The position numbers were made by a program, and so were the translations under genes. 64,000 nucleotides of DNA from Flavobacterium hungaricum (GTDB taxonomy: Bacteria > Bacteroidota > Bacteroidia > Flavobacteriales > Flavobacteriaceae). Location: assembly GCF_015182285.1 (NCBI RefSeq), contig NZ_PRDM01000001.1, forward strand, positions 1,364,001 to 1,428,000. The letters are read 5' to 3'. Positions within the stretch are counted from its first letter, which is position 1; each line of letters begins with the position of its first letter. This document shows, one piece after another, positions 36,190 through 45,225 of the stretch. Under the pieces are notes generated by a model, which saw only the letters and a program-made list of their open reading frames with translations, was not told the DNA's origin and searched no databases.

Positions 36190-36317
36190 CTATTTTTGGA
36201 CTTGTAAAAGCCTTTAAATGCTTTTGTCGGTTCTGCCTCCTCTGGAAATAACTTTTTTTAAACTCATCGAAAAATGAATACGAATGGTTTACTAAAAGTT
36301 ATTTAATATTATTCGCC

Positions 36318-36656
36318 TTAGCTTTTGATAAACAAAGATTTATCACGAAGAAAACCACATATCCAAATTAAAATTAAAGGAACAGCAGGATTAAACATTG
36401 ACTGACCGCGATATAGCTCCGTTGCCATTGCCCCTGCAAAATAACAGTTAAGGAGAATAAAGCCAATCTTCATTGTTTTCGGAAAAGCAAAGAGAACTAT
36501 AAACGTCATTTCCATCAATCCCAAAATACTAGGATTATGTCTTTCCAAGCCTATCATTGACCAGGGAAGGTGTATAAACTTCATAAGCCCACTTAGAAAA
36601 ACTACGCTGACAGTCAAAGTTGAAAGTATAGATGTAATGATTTTTTTTGATTTCAT
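36318..36656 (-). CDS. DoxX-like small membrane protein
   Basis: The 112-residue protein has four predicted membrane helices, and its FLSGLMKFIHLP segment and overall length fit the DoxX-like family. The biochemical role of this family is poorly defined. It follows the SnoaL-like gene by 11 bp on the same strand, and both are divergent from an HxlR regulator. It is therefore probably part of a small stress- or quinone-responsive unit. Confidence 0.7.
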   Translation of the reverse strand: MKSKKIITSILSTLTVSVVFLSGLMKFIHLPWSMIGLERHNPSILGLMEMTFIVLFAFPKTMKIGFILLNCYFAGAMATELYRGQSMFNPAVPLILIWICGFLRDKSLFIKS

Positions 36657-36667
36657 ACTTCTGCAGA

Positions 36668-37108
36668 CTAATTATTAATTGGCCTAACTTCGGTCATAAC
36701 AAAGTAACCGATACGTTCCTGTATCAGCCATTTTCCATTTTGGAAGGCGTAGTTATCAAGATATTTAACGCTGTAATCAGAAAGAACATCTTTTCCTTCT
36801 GTTTCCCTTATCATTTTGATTTGAGAATATGATACTCCTGTTGCAGTATCTCCGTTTATTTGAACGGTATGCTGGCCATTTAGCGTAAAATATGTTTTGA
36901 CCTCTGAAGCGTGCCCGTTAAAGTCTTTTTTCATATTTTCTCTTCCTGAAAGATTTGCAGCTAAGAAATCTCCAATATAAACTTTATAAACAAGGTCTTC
37001 GGTAAATAAAGCAACTACCTCCGAAATTTTTTTTTCATCACTTAAATATGCGTAGGCGTCAATCAAGTTCCTTAATTCTTCTTTTGTTTTTAAACTTTCA
37101 ATTGTCAT
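36668..37108 (-). CDS. SnoaL-like / NTF2-fold protein
   Basis: The 146-residue cytoplasmic protein has the SnoaL-like pattern: an N-terminal helix pair (RNLIDAYAYLSDEKKISEVV), LFTEDLVYKVY, a central sheet, and the aromatic-rich C-terminal strand YAFQNGKWLIQERIGYF. Members bind small hydrophobic ligands or act as isomerases or cyclases. No catalytic residue can be singled out. It is transcribed divergently from the HxlR gene. A minus-strand -7 box TAGTTTTG (CAAAACTA at 37133-37140) lies 25 bp before the start. Confidence 0.78.
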   Translation of the reverse strand: MTIESLKTKEELRNLIDAYAYLSDEKKISEVVALFTEDLVYKVYIGDFLAANLSGRENMKKDFNGHASEVKTYFTLNGQHTVQINGDTATGVSYSQIKMIRETEGKDVLSDYSVKYLDNYAFQNGKWLIQERIGYFVMTEVRPINN

Positions 37109-37132
37109 AATTTTTTGTTTTTAATATTTATT

Positions 37133-37188
37133 CAAAACTATATTATATTTGCTTACAAATTATTAGTTGTTACTTAAAGGTTAGTAAC
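37133..37188. promoter_or_regulatory. Divergent promoters with candidate HxlR operator
   Basis: TAGTTTTG on the minus strand (37133-37140) and TATATTTG on the plus strand (37144-37151) both fit the Bacteroidota -7 consensus. They serve the SnoaL-like and HxlR genes respectively. Just downstream on the plus side an inverted repeat, GTTACT (37169-37174) and AGTAAC (37183-37188), extends with partial symmetry on both sides. Its position at the HxlR transcript start suggests autoregulation and control of the neighbour. Confidence 0.5.
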
Positions 37189-37204
37189 TTATAAAAACGT
37201 AGTT

Positions 37205-37582
37205 ATGAAAAAATCGAATGAGAATAATGGAGACAGCAAAGCTTTTACTGACGAATGCAGCACTATACTCATGGCTGTTTCTGATGCACTTTATGCAATA
37301 GGGGGGAAATGGAAATTGATGATAATAATCTCAATGGCCAGGGGAAATAAAAGATTTACAGAGATTCAGCGACAGGTTAATGGTATCTCTGCAAGAGTAC
37401 TATCGAGCGAACTTAAGGAATTAGAACTAAATGGTTTTATTATTAAAAAAGTCGCTGTCGGTTATCCGGTCACTATTGAATATGAACTGCTTCCATATAG
37501 TCAAACATTAGAGGAAGTTGTAGGCGCAATGACTAAATGGGGAATGCAGCATCGTGAAAAAATTAAATCTGAAAGACAGTAA
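37205..37582 (+). CDS. HxlR-family winged-helix regulator
   Basis: The 125-residue protein has the HxlR pattern: a Cys near the N terminus (DECSTILMAVSDALYAIGGK), the WKLMIIISMARGNKRFTEIQ helix, the recognition region GISARVLSSELKELELNGFI and the wing VGYPVTIEYELLPYSQTL. These regulators often sense thiol, quinone or aldehyde stress through the N-terminal Cys. Divergent orientation to the SnoaL-like/DoxX-like pair suggests it controls them. Confidence 0.9.
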   Translation: MKKSNENNGDSKAFTDECSTILMAVSDALYAIGGKWKLMIIISMARGNKRFTEIQRQVNGISARVLSSELKELELNGFIIKKVAVGYPVTIEYELLPYSQTLEEVVGAMTKWGMQHREKIKSERQ

Positions 37583-37865
37583 GTTTAGTTTAATCAACAT
37601 TTAATTTTCCATTAACCAATAATAGCAATAGAACATTTTTTTTCATCAGTTGAGTAAAAGGTTGTAATCGTAAAATGGGAACGGATGATTAGATGATAAA
37701 ACAATTGTAAATAGGATAGTAGTATCAGATTTTGAATAGCAGTTGAAAACAATTTAAGTGAATTAAAAACTTGATTTCGGATATATTATTGGTTCTAGAA
37801 TGCTGTTAAGTTACTGACCGATAAACTAAATCAAAATAGATGAAGTGGGAAGTACTTCATCAAAA

Positions 37866-38561
37866 CTAAATCAATTTATGTTTGATTTGTTTATATTTTG
37901 AACGTCCTACAGGCAATAGTTCTCCATTTTTAAGTAATATATTGTATTTTCCACCAGTTGCTACAATAAGTTTGTCTGTTTCCCGCCAGCAAAGAATATA
38001 AGATTTATGAATTCTCTCGAATTCTGCAGGAAGTAATTTTTCTAATGATTCCATAGACTTATCATGAAGCTCTATGCGGCCATCGAATAAATGTAGTTCA
38101 GTATAAATTCCTGCGCCTTTTATATATCTGATATCTTTAACAGGAATGAGTTTAATGGTTTTTGTTTTCTTTACAGCTAAAAACTGTGTATCCTGTTCGC
38201 TTTTTCTCGCTGGTGTAATATATCGAGTAAAGGCCTGAGCAAGTCTGTTTGCATCAAATGGTTTAGGAACAAAATCCAAAACACCATAATTAAACGCCAT
38301 AATCGCTTTATCTGTATAAGCAGAAATAATAATGGTTTGAAAAGATTTTGCGACAACCATTTGCAAAACTTCAAATCCGTCCTCGCCATTTAAATTCAAA
38401 TCGAGAAGCAGTAAATCGATGGATTGTTTTTCGATTGTATTTAATGCATTTTCAACAGAATCACTAAGTAAAATCTGAACCTCCTTATCAAAAAAATCAC
38501 GGGTCATTCTTTCGATTCGTTTGGCAATTCGGGCTTCGTCTTCAATAATTAGAATTTTCAT
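37866..38561 (-). CDS. LytTR-family response regulator
   Basis: The 231-residue protein has an N-terminal receiver domain with LLLLDLNLNGEDG (phospho-acceptor Asp54) and FVPKPFD. A C-terminal LytTR DNA-binding domain (about 130-231) contains VKDIRYIKGAGIYTELHL and RIHKSYILC. Its start overlaps the stop of the histidine kinase gene upstream by 4 bp (ATGA), so the pair is translationally coupled. The adjacent outer-membrane protein gene is a plausible target. Confidence 0.93.
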   Translation of the reverse strand: MKILIIEDEARIAKRIERMTRDFFDKEVQILLSDSVENALNTIEKQSIDLLLLDLNLNGEDGFEVLQMVVAKSFQTIIISAYTDKAIMAFNYGVLDFVPKPFDANRLAQAFTRYITPARKSEQDTQFLAVKKTKTIKLIPVKDIRYIKGAGIYTELHLFDGRIELHDKSMESLEKLLPAEFERIHKSYILCWRETDKLIVATGGKYNILLKNGELLPVGRSKYKQIKHKLI

Positions 38562-40207
38562 TTTTTATCAAAAATTTTAATTGTGGTACACCATCCTTCT
38601 TCTACAGCAAAAGAATCAAATTCCCAATTGCTGCCGTAACTTTCATTTAATCTGGCTTTGATGTATTTAAAACCTGTTCCGCTGCTGTTTTCTTTCTTTT
38701 TATTTCGGTTTTTTGCCACGGTTAACAATGTATATTGTTTGTATTGTTTTTCTCGGGTAAAACTTAAACAGAAAGTAATACCGCCTTGTTTTGGAGGTAA
38801 ACTGTGTGTAATTCCATTTTCGATAATAGTATGAATAACTGCCGGCGGAATTTCTTCACTGGGATCAATATTTTTTTCCTCCCAGTTATAGCGTACTTCT
38901 TTTCGAAAAGACATTACTTCCAGATGTTTTTGGCATAATTTGATTTCCTGCTGAATAGGAATTAAGGTATCCTCGGCGATTGAGTTCATAATATCAAATT
39001 CATCTGCCAGCGCCCGAATAAATACAACGCCCTGCTGCGGAGATTCTTCGATCCAGTCTATCAATGAAGTCAGTGTATTACGAAGAAAATGAGGCTGAAT
39101 ATTTTTCTTAACGAGTTCTAATTGTAATCTGGATGAAAGCAATAACGATGCATTATGAGCTTCTTCGAGAGCTTTTGCGCGAATAGTATGCAGATAAAGC
39201 ATTGAAAGGACAATAATCGTAAAGGCGATAAATAACCCAAAATCATAAAACATATATTTATTTACAATGACACTGGCCAGTAAACCCATCACTACTATTA
39301 GACCGCCTTTAATTTTTCGGATTGCCGCATCGATGGCAATAATTAATGAGGCAGCACACATGGCATAGCTAAAATAGATAGCCGTATAATCGTAATGACC
39401 GTAATAAGTAACATAAATTGTGAGAAGGCTTAGAACCAGAAGAAATAAAAACAATCGCTTTCTTTTAAAACCAAACTGCAGCATAAAATACCAGGGAACG
39501 AGTATTGAAATTATAAACGTGAGTAAACCAATAATTTGTAATCGGGTATAAAAGTGGGTATACGGAATATCGATATAAAATTTCACGTATTCGATAATAA
39601 GCAGACAGAAAAAAAGCAGACAGATTATTCCAAAAAGTAAAACAGCCGCTTCTTTACGGGTACTGTTTATGTAGAGAAAAAAATAATAAATAAAAGCAAT
39701 AAGAAAAGCCCCTGCCATAAGATTCATAAAAGACATAACAATAAGCGGGGCACGATGAAGCCTTAAAAAGCTCTCTAATTTTAAGCCGATGCTGCGATTT
39801 GCCTCCCGAATTTTAGATTGTGTTCCAATTACAGTGACTATGTGTTTGCCTGTATGAGCCAATTTTTCGGGTATTTGATAATAAGTCAGTTCAGTTCCCG
39901 GAATTTCAGGCTGACCTGATTTCGCCATTTTACCGTTGCTTCCCACAAAAACACCATCCCAATAAACATCAAAAGAACCAAAAGCACTTATCTGTAAACC
40001 TAACGGGGTAGATTTATTTTCACGTTTAAGGATTTCGATTTCTATTGGAACTTTAAAAACAGAGTTCTCGGATTTGCCCAAATAACCATGAGGACGATTT
40101 TCATCATCAACATAATACGTTACATCAGATTTCACGAACTCCGTGTATTGTCTGCAGGATGAAAACAACAGCAGTAATAAAACGATAAAAAAGGGTGATC
40201 GATACAT
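38558..40207 (-). CDS. 7TM-type sensor histidine kinase (LytS-like), partner of the LytTR regulator
   Basis: ATG 40207 gives 549 residues with a lipoprotein-like signal (FFIVLLLLLFSSCRQYTEF). A further in-frame ATG at 40273 would place 22 residues ahead of this signal and is less likely. The extracytoplasmic domain (about 20-160) has a jelly-roll-like pattern (ISAFGSFDVYWDGVFVGSNG). Seven hydrophobic segments follow to about residue 345, giving a 7TMR-DISM layout. The His_kinase domain contains IQPHFLRNTL (His373), and an ATPase region has HTIIENGITHSLPP and GTGFKYIKARL. The signal sensed is unknown. It is divergent from the outer-membrane protein gene. Confidence 0.88.
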   Translation of the reverse strand: MYRSPFFIVLLLLLFSSCRQYTEFVKSDVTYYVDDENRPHGYLGKSENSVFKVPIEIEILKRENKSTPLGLQISAFGSFDVYWDGVFVGSNGKMAKSGQPEIPGTELTYYQIPEKLAHTGKHIVTVIGTQSKIREANRSIGLKLESFLRLHRAPLIVMSFMNLMAGAFLIAFIYYFFLYINSTRKEAAVLLFGIICLLFFCLLIIEYVKFYIDIPYTHFYTRLQIIGLLTFIISILVPWYFMLQFGFKRKRLFLFLLVLSLLTIYVTYYGHYDYTAIYFSYAMCAASLIIAIDAAIRKIKGGLIVVMGLLASVIVNKYMFYDFGLFIAFTIIVLSMLYLHTIRAKALEEAHNASLLLSSRLQLELVKKNIQPHFLRNTLTSLIDWIEESPQQGVVFIRALADEFDIMNSIAEDTLIPIQQEIKLCQKHLEVMSFRKEVRYNWEEKNIDPSEEIPPAVIHTIIENGITHSLPPKQGGITFCLSFTREKQYKQYTLLTVAKNRNKKKENSSGTGFKYIKARLNESYGSNWEFDSFAVEEGWCTTIKIFDKK

Positions 40208-40333
40208 GAGATAAAGATAAAATAAATATCGAATACCGAAATGCATTTCAAAAGCTTCTGGAGCCGTTTGCATGTTTTAAAAGGTAAGATTTTATTTTAT
40301 AAAGTAATCTTGTACCAATCAAAACCAATAAAC

Positions 40334-42709
40334 ATGAAAACCCTAATAACTAGTATTTTAATTTTATTTTTTCCAATGCTTAGCTTTGCGCAGAAAGCAG
40401 CTGTTTCTGGTAAAGTCCAAGATAATGCAACTAAAGAAGCAATTCCGTATGTGACAGTTTCCATACAAGACAATACCTCAAAAACAATTGCAGTCGGCGT
40501 AACAGACGATCAAGGATTTTTTAATCTCGAAGAACTGCCAAGCGGTAAGATGACCATTTCTTTTAGTTATGTAGGTTATCAAAATTATACCCGGACATTG
40601 GAAATCATTTCGGAGAAACCAAAAACAGAATTAGGAACTATTCTTTTAAATGCCGATGCTGTACAATTGAATGCAGTGGAAGTTACCGGACAAAAATCCA
40701 GCGTGAGTTTAAAACTCGATAAAAAAGTTTTTGAAGTGGGTAAAGATGTACTTTCGCAGAATGGCTCTGCTCACGATGTTTTAAACGGAGTTCCTTCGGT
40801 CACAGTTAGTCCAACGGGAGGAATAAGCCTTCGCGGAAACAGCAGTGTGTTGGTATTAATTAACGGACGTCAGTCAGGTTTAACACAAAGTAATTCTCTC
40901 GATCAAATTGCAGCCGATCAAATTGAACGTGTAGAAGTAATAACAAATCCTTCGTCCCGATATGATGCTTCCGGTTCGGCAGGAATTATCAATATTATAT
41001 TAAAGAAAAACAAAAAGAGCGGTTTCAGCGGTCAGGTTCGATTAGTTGCCGGATCTCCAAATGACAGCCGCCTTAATCCAAGCATCAATTTTAAATCAGA
41101 TAAAATCAATATTTTTTCCAATTTTGGAATACGTTCTTCGGATTACGTTGGCTTATATACTACCAATCAGTCGACTATGAACAATGGTGCTCCAAACTAC
41201 CTTAATCACGTGCAGAACGAAGACCGCCACGACGATGGAAAATTGATTTATCTGGGTGCTGATTATTATATTGATGAACACCGCACCATTACTGCTGCTT
41301 TTTTAAAAAATGCCACGAAAGATGATGACAAAACCCGTTTGTTATATGATTACAGTAATGCGAATCATACACGAGACAGTCTTTTAACAAGAGAAGGAAA
41401 ATCACTGGAAAAAAGAGATTACAATCAATTTGAGTTTAATTATACCCAGACTTTTAAAAAACCGTCAAAAAAATGGACTATTGATGTGCAGTACGACTGG
41501 TGGAACAGCGACAAAAAGTGGAATCTTTCAACACAGCTTATTTATCCGCAAACGCTGGTTTATCCAGGTATTAGAACCAATTCAATAGGAAGCAGTAAAG
41601 ATTTGCTTGTGCAGAGTGATTTTGTTCTGCCAATTGATTCTGTTTCTGTGTTTGAAATGGGTGTTAAATCAGAAATTCGTAAAGTTTCCAGTCAGTTTTT
41701 GGCAGAGCAGCAAGAGGGAAATATTTGGACAATTTATCAAAATATTGACAATGACCTCAATTATACCGAAACCATTTCAAGTGCTTACGCGCAATACAGC
41801 AGCAAGTTGAAGAGATTTAGCTACATGCTGGGGCTTCGTACAGAATTCACCAAAATTGCTATTACAGATATTAAAAACACTTATAACGACGATAAAAAAT
41901 ACAACAGATTATTTCCCACCGTTAATTTAAGTTACAAGTTCGAAGGATCTACTTTACAGTTAAATTACAGCAAGCGAATTAACCGCCCGCTCTTATATGC
42001 TTTGTATCCTTTTAACGAACTAACCGATTTGAATGCGCAATATATTGGGAATCCAGATCTAAATCCTTCTTATTCTGATGTCTTTGAATTGGCTTTGCTT
42101 AAAACATGGAAAAAATTCACACTGAATCCTTCTGTTTATTATCAATGGGAGAGTGGCTATATTCAGGATTTTACGTATCGAGAAAATGATATATTTTTTA
42201 CAACGCCTATCAACATTCAGCATGAAATACGAAGCGGTATAGAACTTTCTACATTATATAATCCGTTAAAATGGCTTCAGGTAAATTTAGAAATGAATTT
42301 TTATCATTTTACGCAAAAAGGAAATTATAAGGAAGAAAACCTTGATTATAGCGGAAAAACGTTTACCGGACGTTTAAGCACTCAGGTTAAACTGCCTTCA
42401 AAATTCAGTTTTCAGGGGCGTTACAACTTTCGAGGTGCGCAAGAAAATGCACAAACAAGAAATAATGCCTTGCAGTCACTTGATTTTGGTTTAAGCAAAA
42501 TTTTATTAAAAGATAAAGCTACCCTTGTATTTGATGTTTCAAATGCTTTTGACTTACGACAAAATAAAAGCAGCACAACCGGCACAGATTACAATATCAC
42601 CGAAAATAGTATCCCAAATGCAGCCCGCTACCGACTTAGTTTTGTTTATCGTTTTAATTTAACAGATCCAAAAGCAATCAGACAGGCCAGTAGTGCTAAT
42701 CGTAATTAA
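40334..42709 (+). CDS. Outer-membrane beta-barrel protein, TonB-receptor-like (OMP_b-brl_3 type)
   Basis: ATG 40334 is preferred because a signal peptide follows at once (MKTLITSILILFFPMLSFAQ). It gives 791 residues, and the longer in-frame start at 40241 overlaps the kinase region. After the signal there is a carboxypeptidase-regulatory-like domain (about 22-105; GKVQDNATKEAIPYVTVSIQ), then a plug with SLRGNSSVLVLINGRQ and IERVEVITNPSSRYDASGSA, then an outer-membrane barrel ending YRLSFVYRFNLTD. This is the TonB-dependent-receptor-like barrel common near LytS/LytTR pairs. The cargo is unknown. Confidence 0.87.
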   Translation: MKTLITSILILFFPMLSFAQKAAVSGKVQDNATKEAIPYVTVSIQDNTSKTIAVGVTDDQGFFNLEELPSGKMTISFSYVGYQNYTRTLEIISEKPKTELGTILLNADAVQLNAVEVTGQKSSVSLKLDKKVFEVGKDVLSQNGSAHDVLNGVPSVTVSPTGGISLRGNSSVLVLINGRQSGLTQSNSLDQIAADQIERVEVITNPSSRYDASGSAGIINIILKKNKKSGFSGQVRLVAGSPNDSRLNPSINFKSDKINIFSNFGIRSSDYVGLYTTNQSTMNNGAPNYLNHVQNEDRHDDGKLIYLGADYYIDEHRTITAAFLKNATKDDDKTRLLYDYSNANHTRDSLLTREGKSLEKRDYNQFEFNYTQTFKKPSKKWTIDVQYDWWNSDKKWNLSTQLIYPQTLVYPGIRTNSIGSSKDLLVQSDFVLPIDSVSVFEMGVKSEIRKVSSQFLAEQQEGNIWTIYQNIDNDLNYTETISSAYAQYSSKLKRFSYMLGLRTEFTKIAITDIKNTYNDDKKYNRLFPTVNLSYKFEGSTLQLNYSKRINRPLLYALYPFNELTDLNAQYIGNPDLNPSYSDVFELALLKTWKKFTLNPSVYYQWESGYIQDFTYRENDIFFTTPINIQHEIRSGIELSTLYNPLKWLQVNLEMNFYHFTQKGNYKEENLDYSGKTFTGRLSTQVKLPSKFSFQGRYNFRGAQENAQTRNNALQSLDFGLSKILLKDKATLVFDVSNAFDLRQNKSSTTGTDYNITENSIPNAARYRLSFVYRFNLTDPKAIRQASSANRN

Positions 42710-42739
42710 CAGTAGAGGATGAAGCTTGGAGGATTAAAA

Positions 42740-42774
42740 AAGAGACAAAAGATAATTTTTATCTTTTGTCTCTT
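42740..42774 (+). terminator. Rho-independent terminator after the outer-membrane protein gene
   Basis: AAGAGACAAAAGATAA (42740-42755) pairs perfectly with TTATCTTTTGTCTCTT (42759-42774) around a TTT loop. The A run on the left and T-rich right arm make it an efficient terminator about 30 bp after the stop codon. Confidence 0.88.
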
Positions 42775-42864
42775 ATAGTGATCTATATGTCCATAAAAAA
42801 CAGTAAGACCACACAAATTTACCCCATGTTAGTACGAAAAGTATTAAACAAATAAAAAGTCAGT

Positions 42865-42897
42865 TTGATGATTTATGAAATAAAAATCCTATTTTTG
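42865..42897 (+). promoter_or_regulatory. Candidate promoter for the ChaN-like gene
   Basis: TTG at 42865-42867 and TATTTTTG at 42890-42897, with a 22-base spacer, fit the Bacteroidota -33/-7 pattern. The start codon is a further 134 bp downstream, so the leader would be fairly long. A closer promoter cannot be excluded. Confidence 0.35.
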
Positions 42898-43030
42898 AAA
42901 GTAAATAATACTGACAATTGTCAAACATAGCGACCCAATTAGGGTAGATAAGTTAGACTTAGTCAGACATACTTTAAGTTGTACGTTATTATACTCCTTT
43001 GAAACACCAAAATAAAAAAGAAAATACAAA

Positions 43031-44167
43031 ATGAAAAAAATAATATTCTTACTCCTTACATTATTCCTTACAAATTTTAACTATGCTCAAAACATATTAC
43101 TTGACAGTTTGGTTCAAAAGAATGGTTTTCCTTTCCAAAATGATAAAAACAGTTCCTTTCAGGGAAAAGGATGGGATATTTTGCTGGATGAAATAAAACA
43201 ATCTAATTCTGTTTTGTTGGGAGAAGTTCATTTTACAAACGAAATTCCTTATTTCACAAATGCTATTATTAATGAGGTTGATTTTGATAACTATTTTCTT
43301 GAGGTGGATCCTTACTCTGTAGATTTAATCGAAACAAAAATTAAATCCCTATCTACTGAACAACTTAATTCTTTTGTTAAAGAATATTATATAAGCTTTT
43401 CTTTTTTACAGTATGAACCCGAATTTACTTTGTTTAATAATTTAATTAAACGTAATACCAAAATATATGGTGTCGAACAAATGAGTGTTTCTGCAGATCA
43501 AATGATAATTTCAAATTTAAAAGAAACTTCGAAAAATAAAAAAGTGATTGAGATATATGACCAAATGCTTCATAATTCGAAACTAGTTGCATCTAAAGAG
43601 GGTTTGGAAAAATACTACATGCTTTCTGAAGATTGTCTTCAAAAATTAGATTTGTTGTTGAAGTTAAAACTTTCTGTCAAAGAACGAAAACAAATTGAAG
43701 CATTCAAGTTAAGTAGAGAAATTTATACTAAAAGAAGTCATCCTTTAAGGATTCAATTGATGAAAAACATTTTGCTAACCCAAATGCCAGATTGGAATAA
43801 CAAAAAAAATCTTTTCAAATTTGGTGCGAATCATATGCCAAAAGGTGAAACCATATTAACGAAAACCGATTTATATGATATAGGCAGCTTAATTTCTAAT
43901 ATTGAAGAGGCTAATTTCAGGAAATCGCTACATATAATGGTTGTAGGAAAAGGAGAAGACGAAGATGACAACAATAGTTTTAAATCTTTTCTAAATATGG
44001 TAAATAATGAACAATGGTACTGTTTTGATTTAAAGCCTTTAAAGAAATCTATTTTGCAAAACAAGCTCAAAGTAGATGATGTTTATTTATCGAGGGTTAT
44101 AAAGGGGTATGACTATCTTATTTATATTCCTAAAGTAACTAAAAGTAGAGATATCTTGATAAAATAA
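43031..44167 (+). CDS. Exported ChaN-like / erythromycin-esterase-fold protein
   Basis: The 378-residue product has a signal peptide (MKKIIFLLLTLFLTNFNYAQ). It shows the ChaN/EreA-like motif LLGEVHFTNEIPYF (conserved Gly-Glu-His) and a late FKFGANHMPKGE (Gly-x-Asn-His). ChaN proteins bind heme at the outer membrane, while related TraB/EreA folds are hydrolases. Heme or iron handling is possible, but no substrate can be stated. The gene stands alone, with terminators or gaps on both sides and more AT-rich codon use than the pectin genes. Confidence 0.65.
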   Translation: MKKIIFLLLTLFLTNFNYAQNILLDSLVQKNGFPFQNDKNSSFQGKGWDILLDEIKQSNSVLLGEVHFTNEIPYFTNAIINEVDFDNYFLEVDPYSVDLIETKIKSLSTEQLNSFVKEYYISFSFLQYEPEFTLFNNLIKRNTKIYGVEQMSVSADQMIISNLKETSKNKKVIEIYDQMLHNSKLVASKEGLEKYYMLSEDCLQKLDLLLKLKLSVKERKQIEAFKLSREIYTKRSHPLRIQLMKNILLTQMPDWNNKKNLFKFGANHMPKGETILTKTDLYDIGSLISNIEEANFRKSLHIMVVGKGEDEDDNNSFKSFLNMVNNEQWYCFDLKPLKKSILQNKLKVDDVYLSRVIKGYDYLIYIPKVTKSRDILIK

Positions 44168-44328
44168 CAACGCACAACCGCCGTTTTAATTTTTCATAGT
44201 GCAATACGCGATGATTCTGTCACAAAACTTATTCAGGATGAAAACTGTATAATTTGCCTGAGTTTTTTGTGGCAGAAAAAGTATCAAGGTTGAAAATATA
44301 CTTTATCGCAATAACTAATCTAATAACA

Positions 44329-44958
44329 TTAATAAACTTTAGTTATCATTTCATCTATAGGCAGACGAACTTTTTTCGCAGCTGCCATATAGTCTTTCTC
44401 CGAATCCCGATATCCTAGAGCGAGGATAACTGTAGAGTGCAGCCCTTTTTCTTTCAAACCCAAAACGGCATCGATAGTGGCGGCATTAAATCCTTCGATA
44501 GGAGTGGCGTCCACTTTCAATTCTGCCGCGGCAATAAGGGCAGTTCCTAGGGCAATATACGCTTGTTTGGCCGCCCAAGTGGCTTTTTGTTCTGCGTTAA
44601 TAGCGCTGAAATAGGAATGAAGTCCATTTTTAAATCCTGATAAGGTACCAGCATCAAGACCCCTTTGTTTTTCTGTCATTGCTATGTAATCGTCAATGTA
44701 ACTTGAAGTCATGTCAGTGAATGCAGCAAAAACCAACAAATGAGAGCAAGAGCTGATTTGTCCATTATACGAATCGGCACCTAATTTCTTTTGGATTTCT
44801 GGATTGCTTACAACAAAAACACGGTAAGATTGGAGACCACAGGAAGATGCTGAAAGATTTATAGCCTCTAAGATCTGATCGATCTTTTCTTCTGTTACTT
44901 TAATGTTACTGTAAGCTTTTGCGGCGTAGCGCCATTTTAAATTTTCTATCAAATTCAT
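44329..44958 (-). CDS. Nitroreductase-family FMN oxidoreductase
   Basis: ATG 44958 gives 209 residues beginning MNLIENLKWRYAAKAYSNIK, the family-typical start. The frame could extend 9 residues to 44985. The NfsB/YdgI-like pattern includes RYAAKAY (FMN phosphate contact), SSCGLQSYRVFVV and the late DATPIEGFNAATIDAVLGL and LGYRDSEKD. It would use FMN and NAD(P)H to reduce nitro compounds, quinones or similar. It is divergent from mesX across a gap carrying three AATTATCTG-type elements. Joint regulation with methionine synthesis, or a flavin-reductase role for it, is possible but unproven. Confidence 0.88.
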   Translation of the reverse strand: MNLIENLKWRYAAKAYSNIKVTEEKIDQILEAINLSASSCGLQSYRVFVVSNPEIQKKLGADSYNGQISSCSHLLVFAAFTDMTSSYIDDYIAMTEKQRGLDAGTLSGFKNGLHSYFSAINAEQKATWAAKQAYIALGTALIAAAELKVDATPIEGFNAATIDAVLGLKEKGLHSTVILALGYRDSEKDYMAAAKKVRLPIDEMITKVY

Positions 44959-45064
44959 TGCTATGTCTATCTTAAATTTTGGCAAATATAAATGTTATTG
45001 TTTTCTTTTTCGAGTTTTTGAAGCGCTCTAGGAAACTCCAAATCGATGACCTTAGTTCACTAAA

Positions 45065-45149
45065 GAATAATTATCTGTTTTCTTTCATTATTTGATTTGT
45101 TTACAGATTAATAATCTTTAAAAATGTATGTAAAAAGATTAATTATCTG
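45065..45149. promoter_or_regulatory. Repeated AATTATCTG operator-like elements between nitroreductase and mesX
   Basis: Three related elements occur within 85 bp: GAATAATTATCTG (45065-45077), CAGATTAATAATCTT (45104-45118) and AAGATTAATTATCTG (45135-45149). The second and third form an inverted pair separated by 16 bp, and each is itself partly palindromic. Their position in the divergent gap suggests a transcription factor site. The Lrp/AsnC regulator encoded at 48725 is one candidate. Confidence 0.45.
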
Positions 45150-45225
45150 ATTTTAAGCATAAATAAAAATATTTAATCTTTTATCTTCAAATTTGCAGGG
45201 TAAAAAAACTAAATAATATCATCAG

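Larger units (their letters stand above)
42710..43030. other. Intergenic region before the ChaN-like gene
   Basis: About 320 bp. It holds the terminator of the outer-membrane protein gene and a candidate promoter (both listed separately). The rest is AT-rich, and I see no further gene, tRNA or repeat. Confidence 0.5.

Noticed and set aside
40241..40333. Longer start of the outer-membrane barrel gene at 40241, and of the kinase at 40273
   Set aside because: The two extensions overlap each other on opposite strands and both place extra residues before a clear signal peptide.
45001..45225. SAM or cobalamin riboswitch upstream of mesX
   Set aside because: The region is very AT-rich with short palindromes only; none of the conserved paired cores of those riboswitches is seen.
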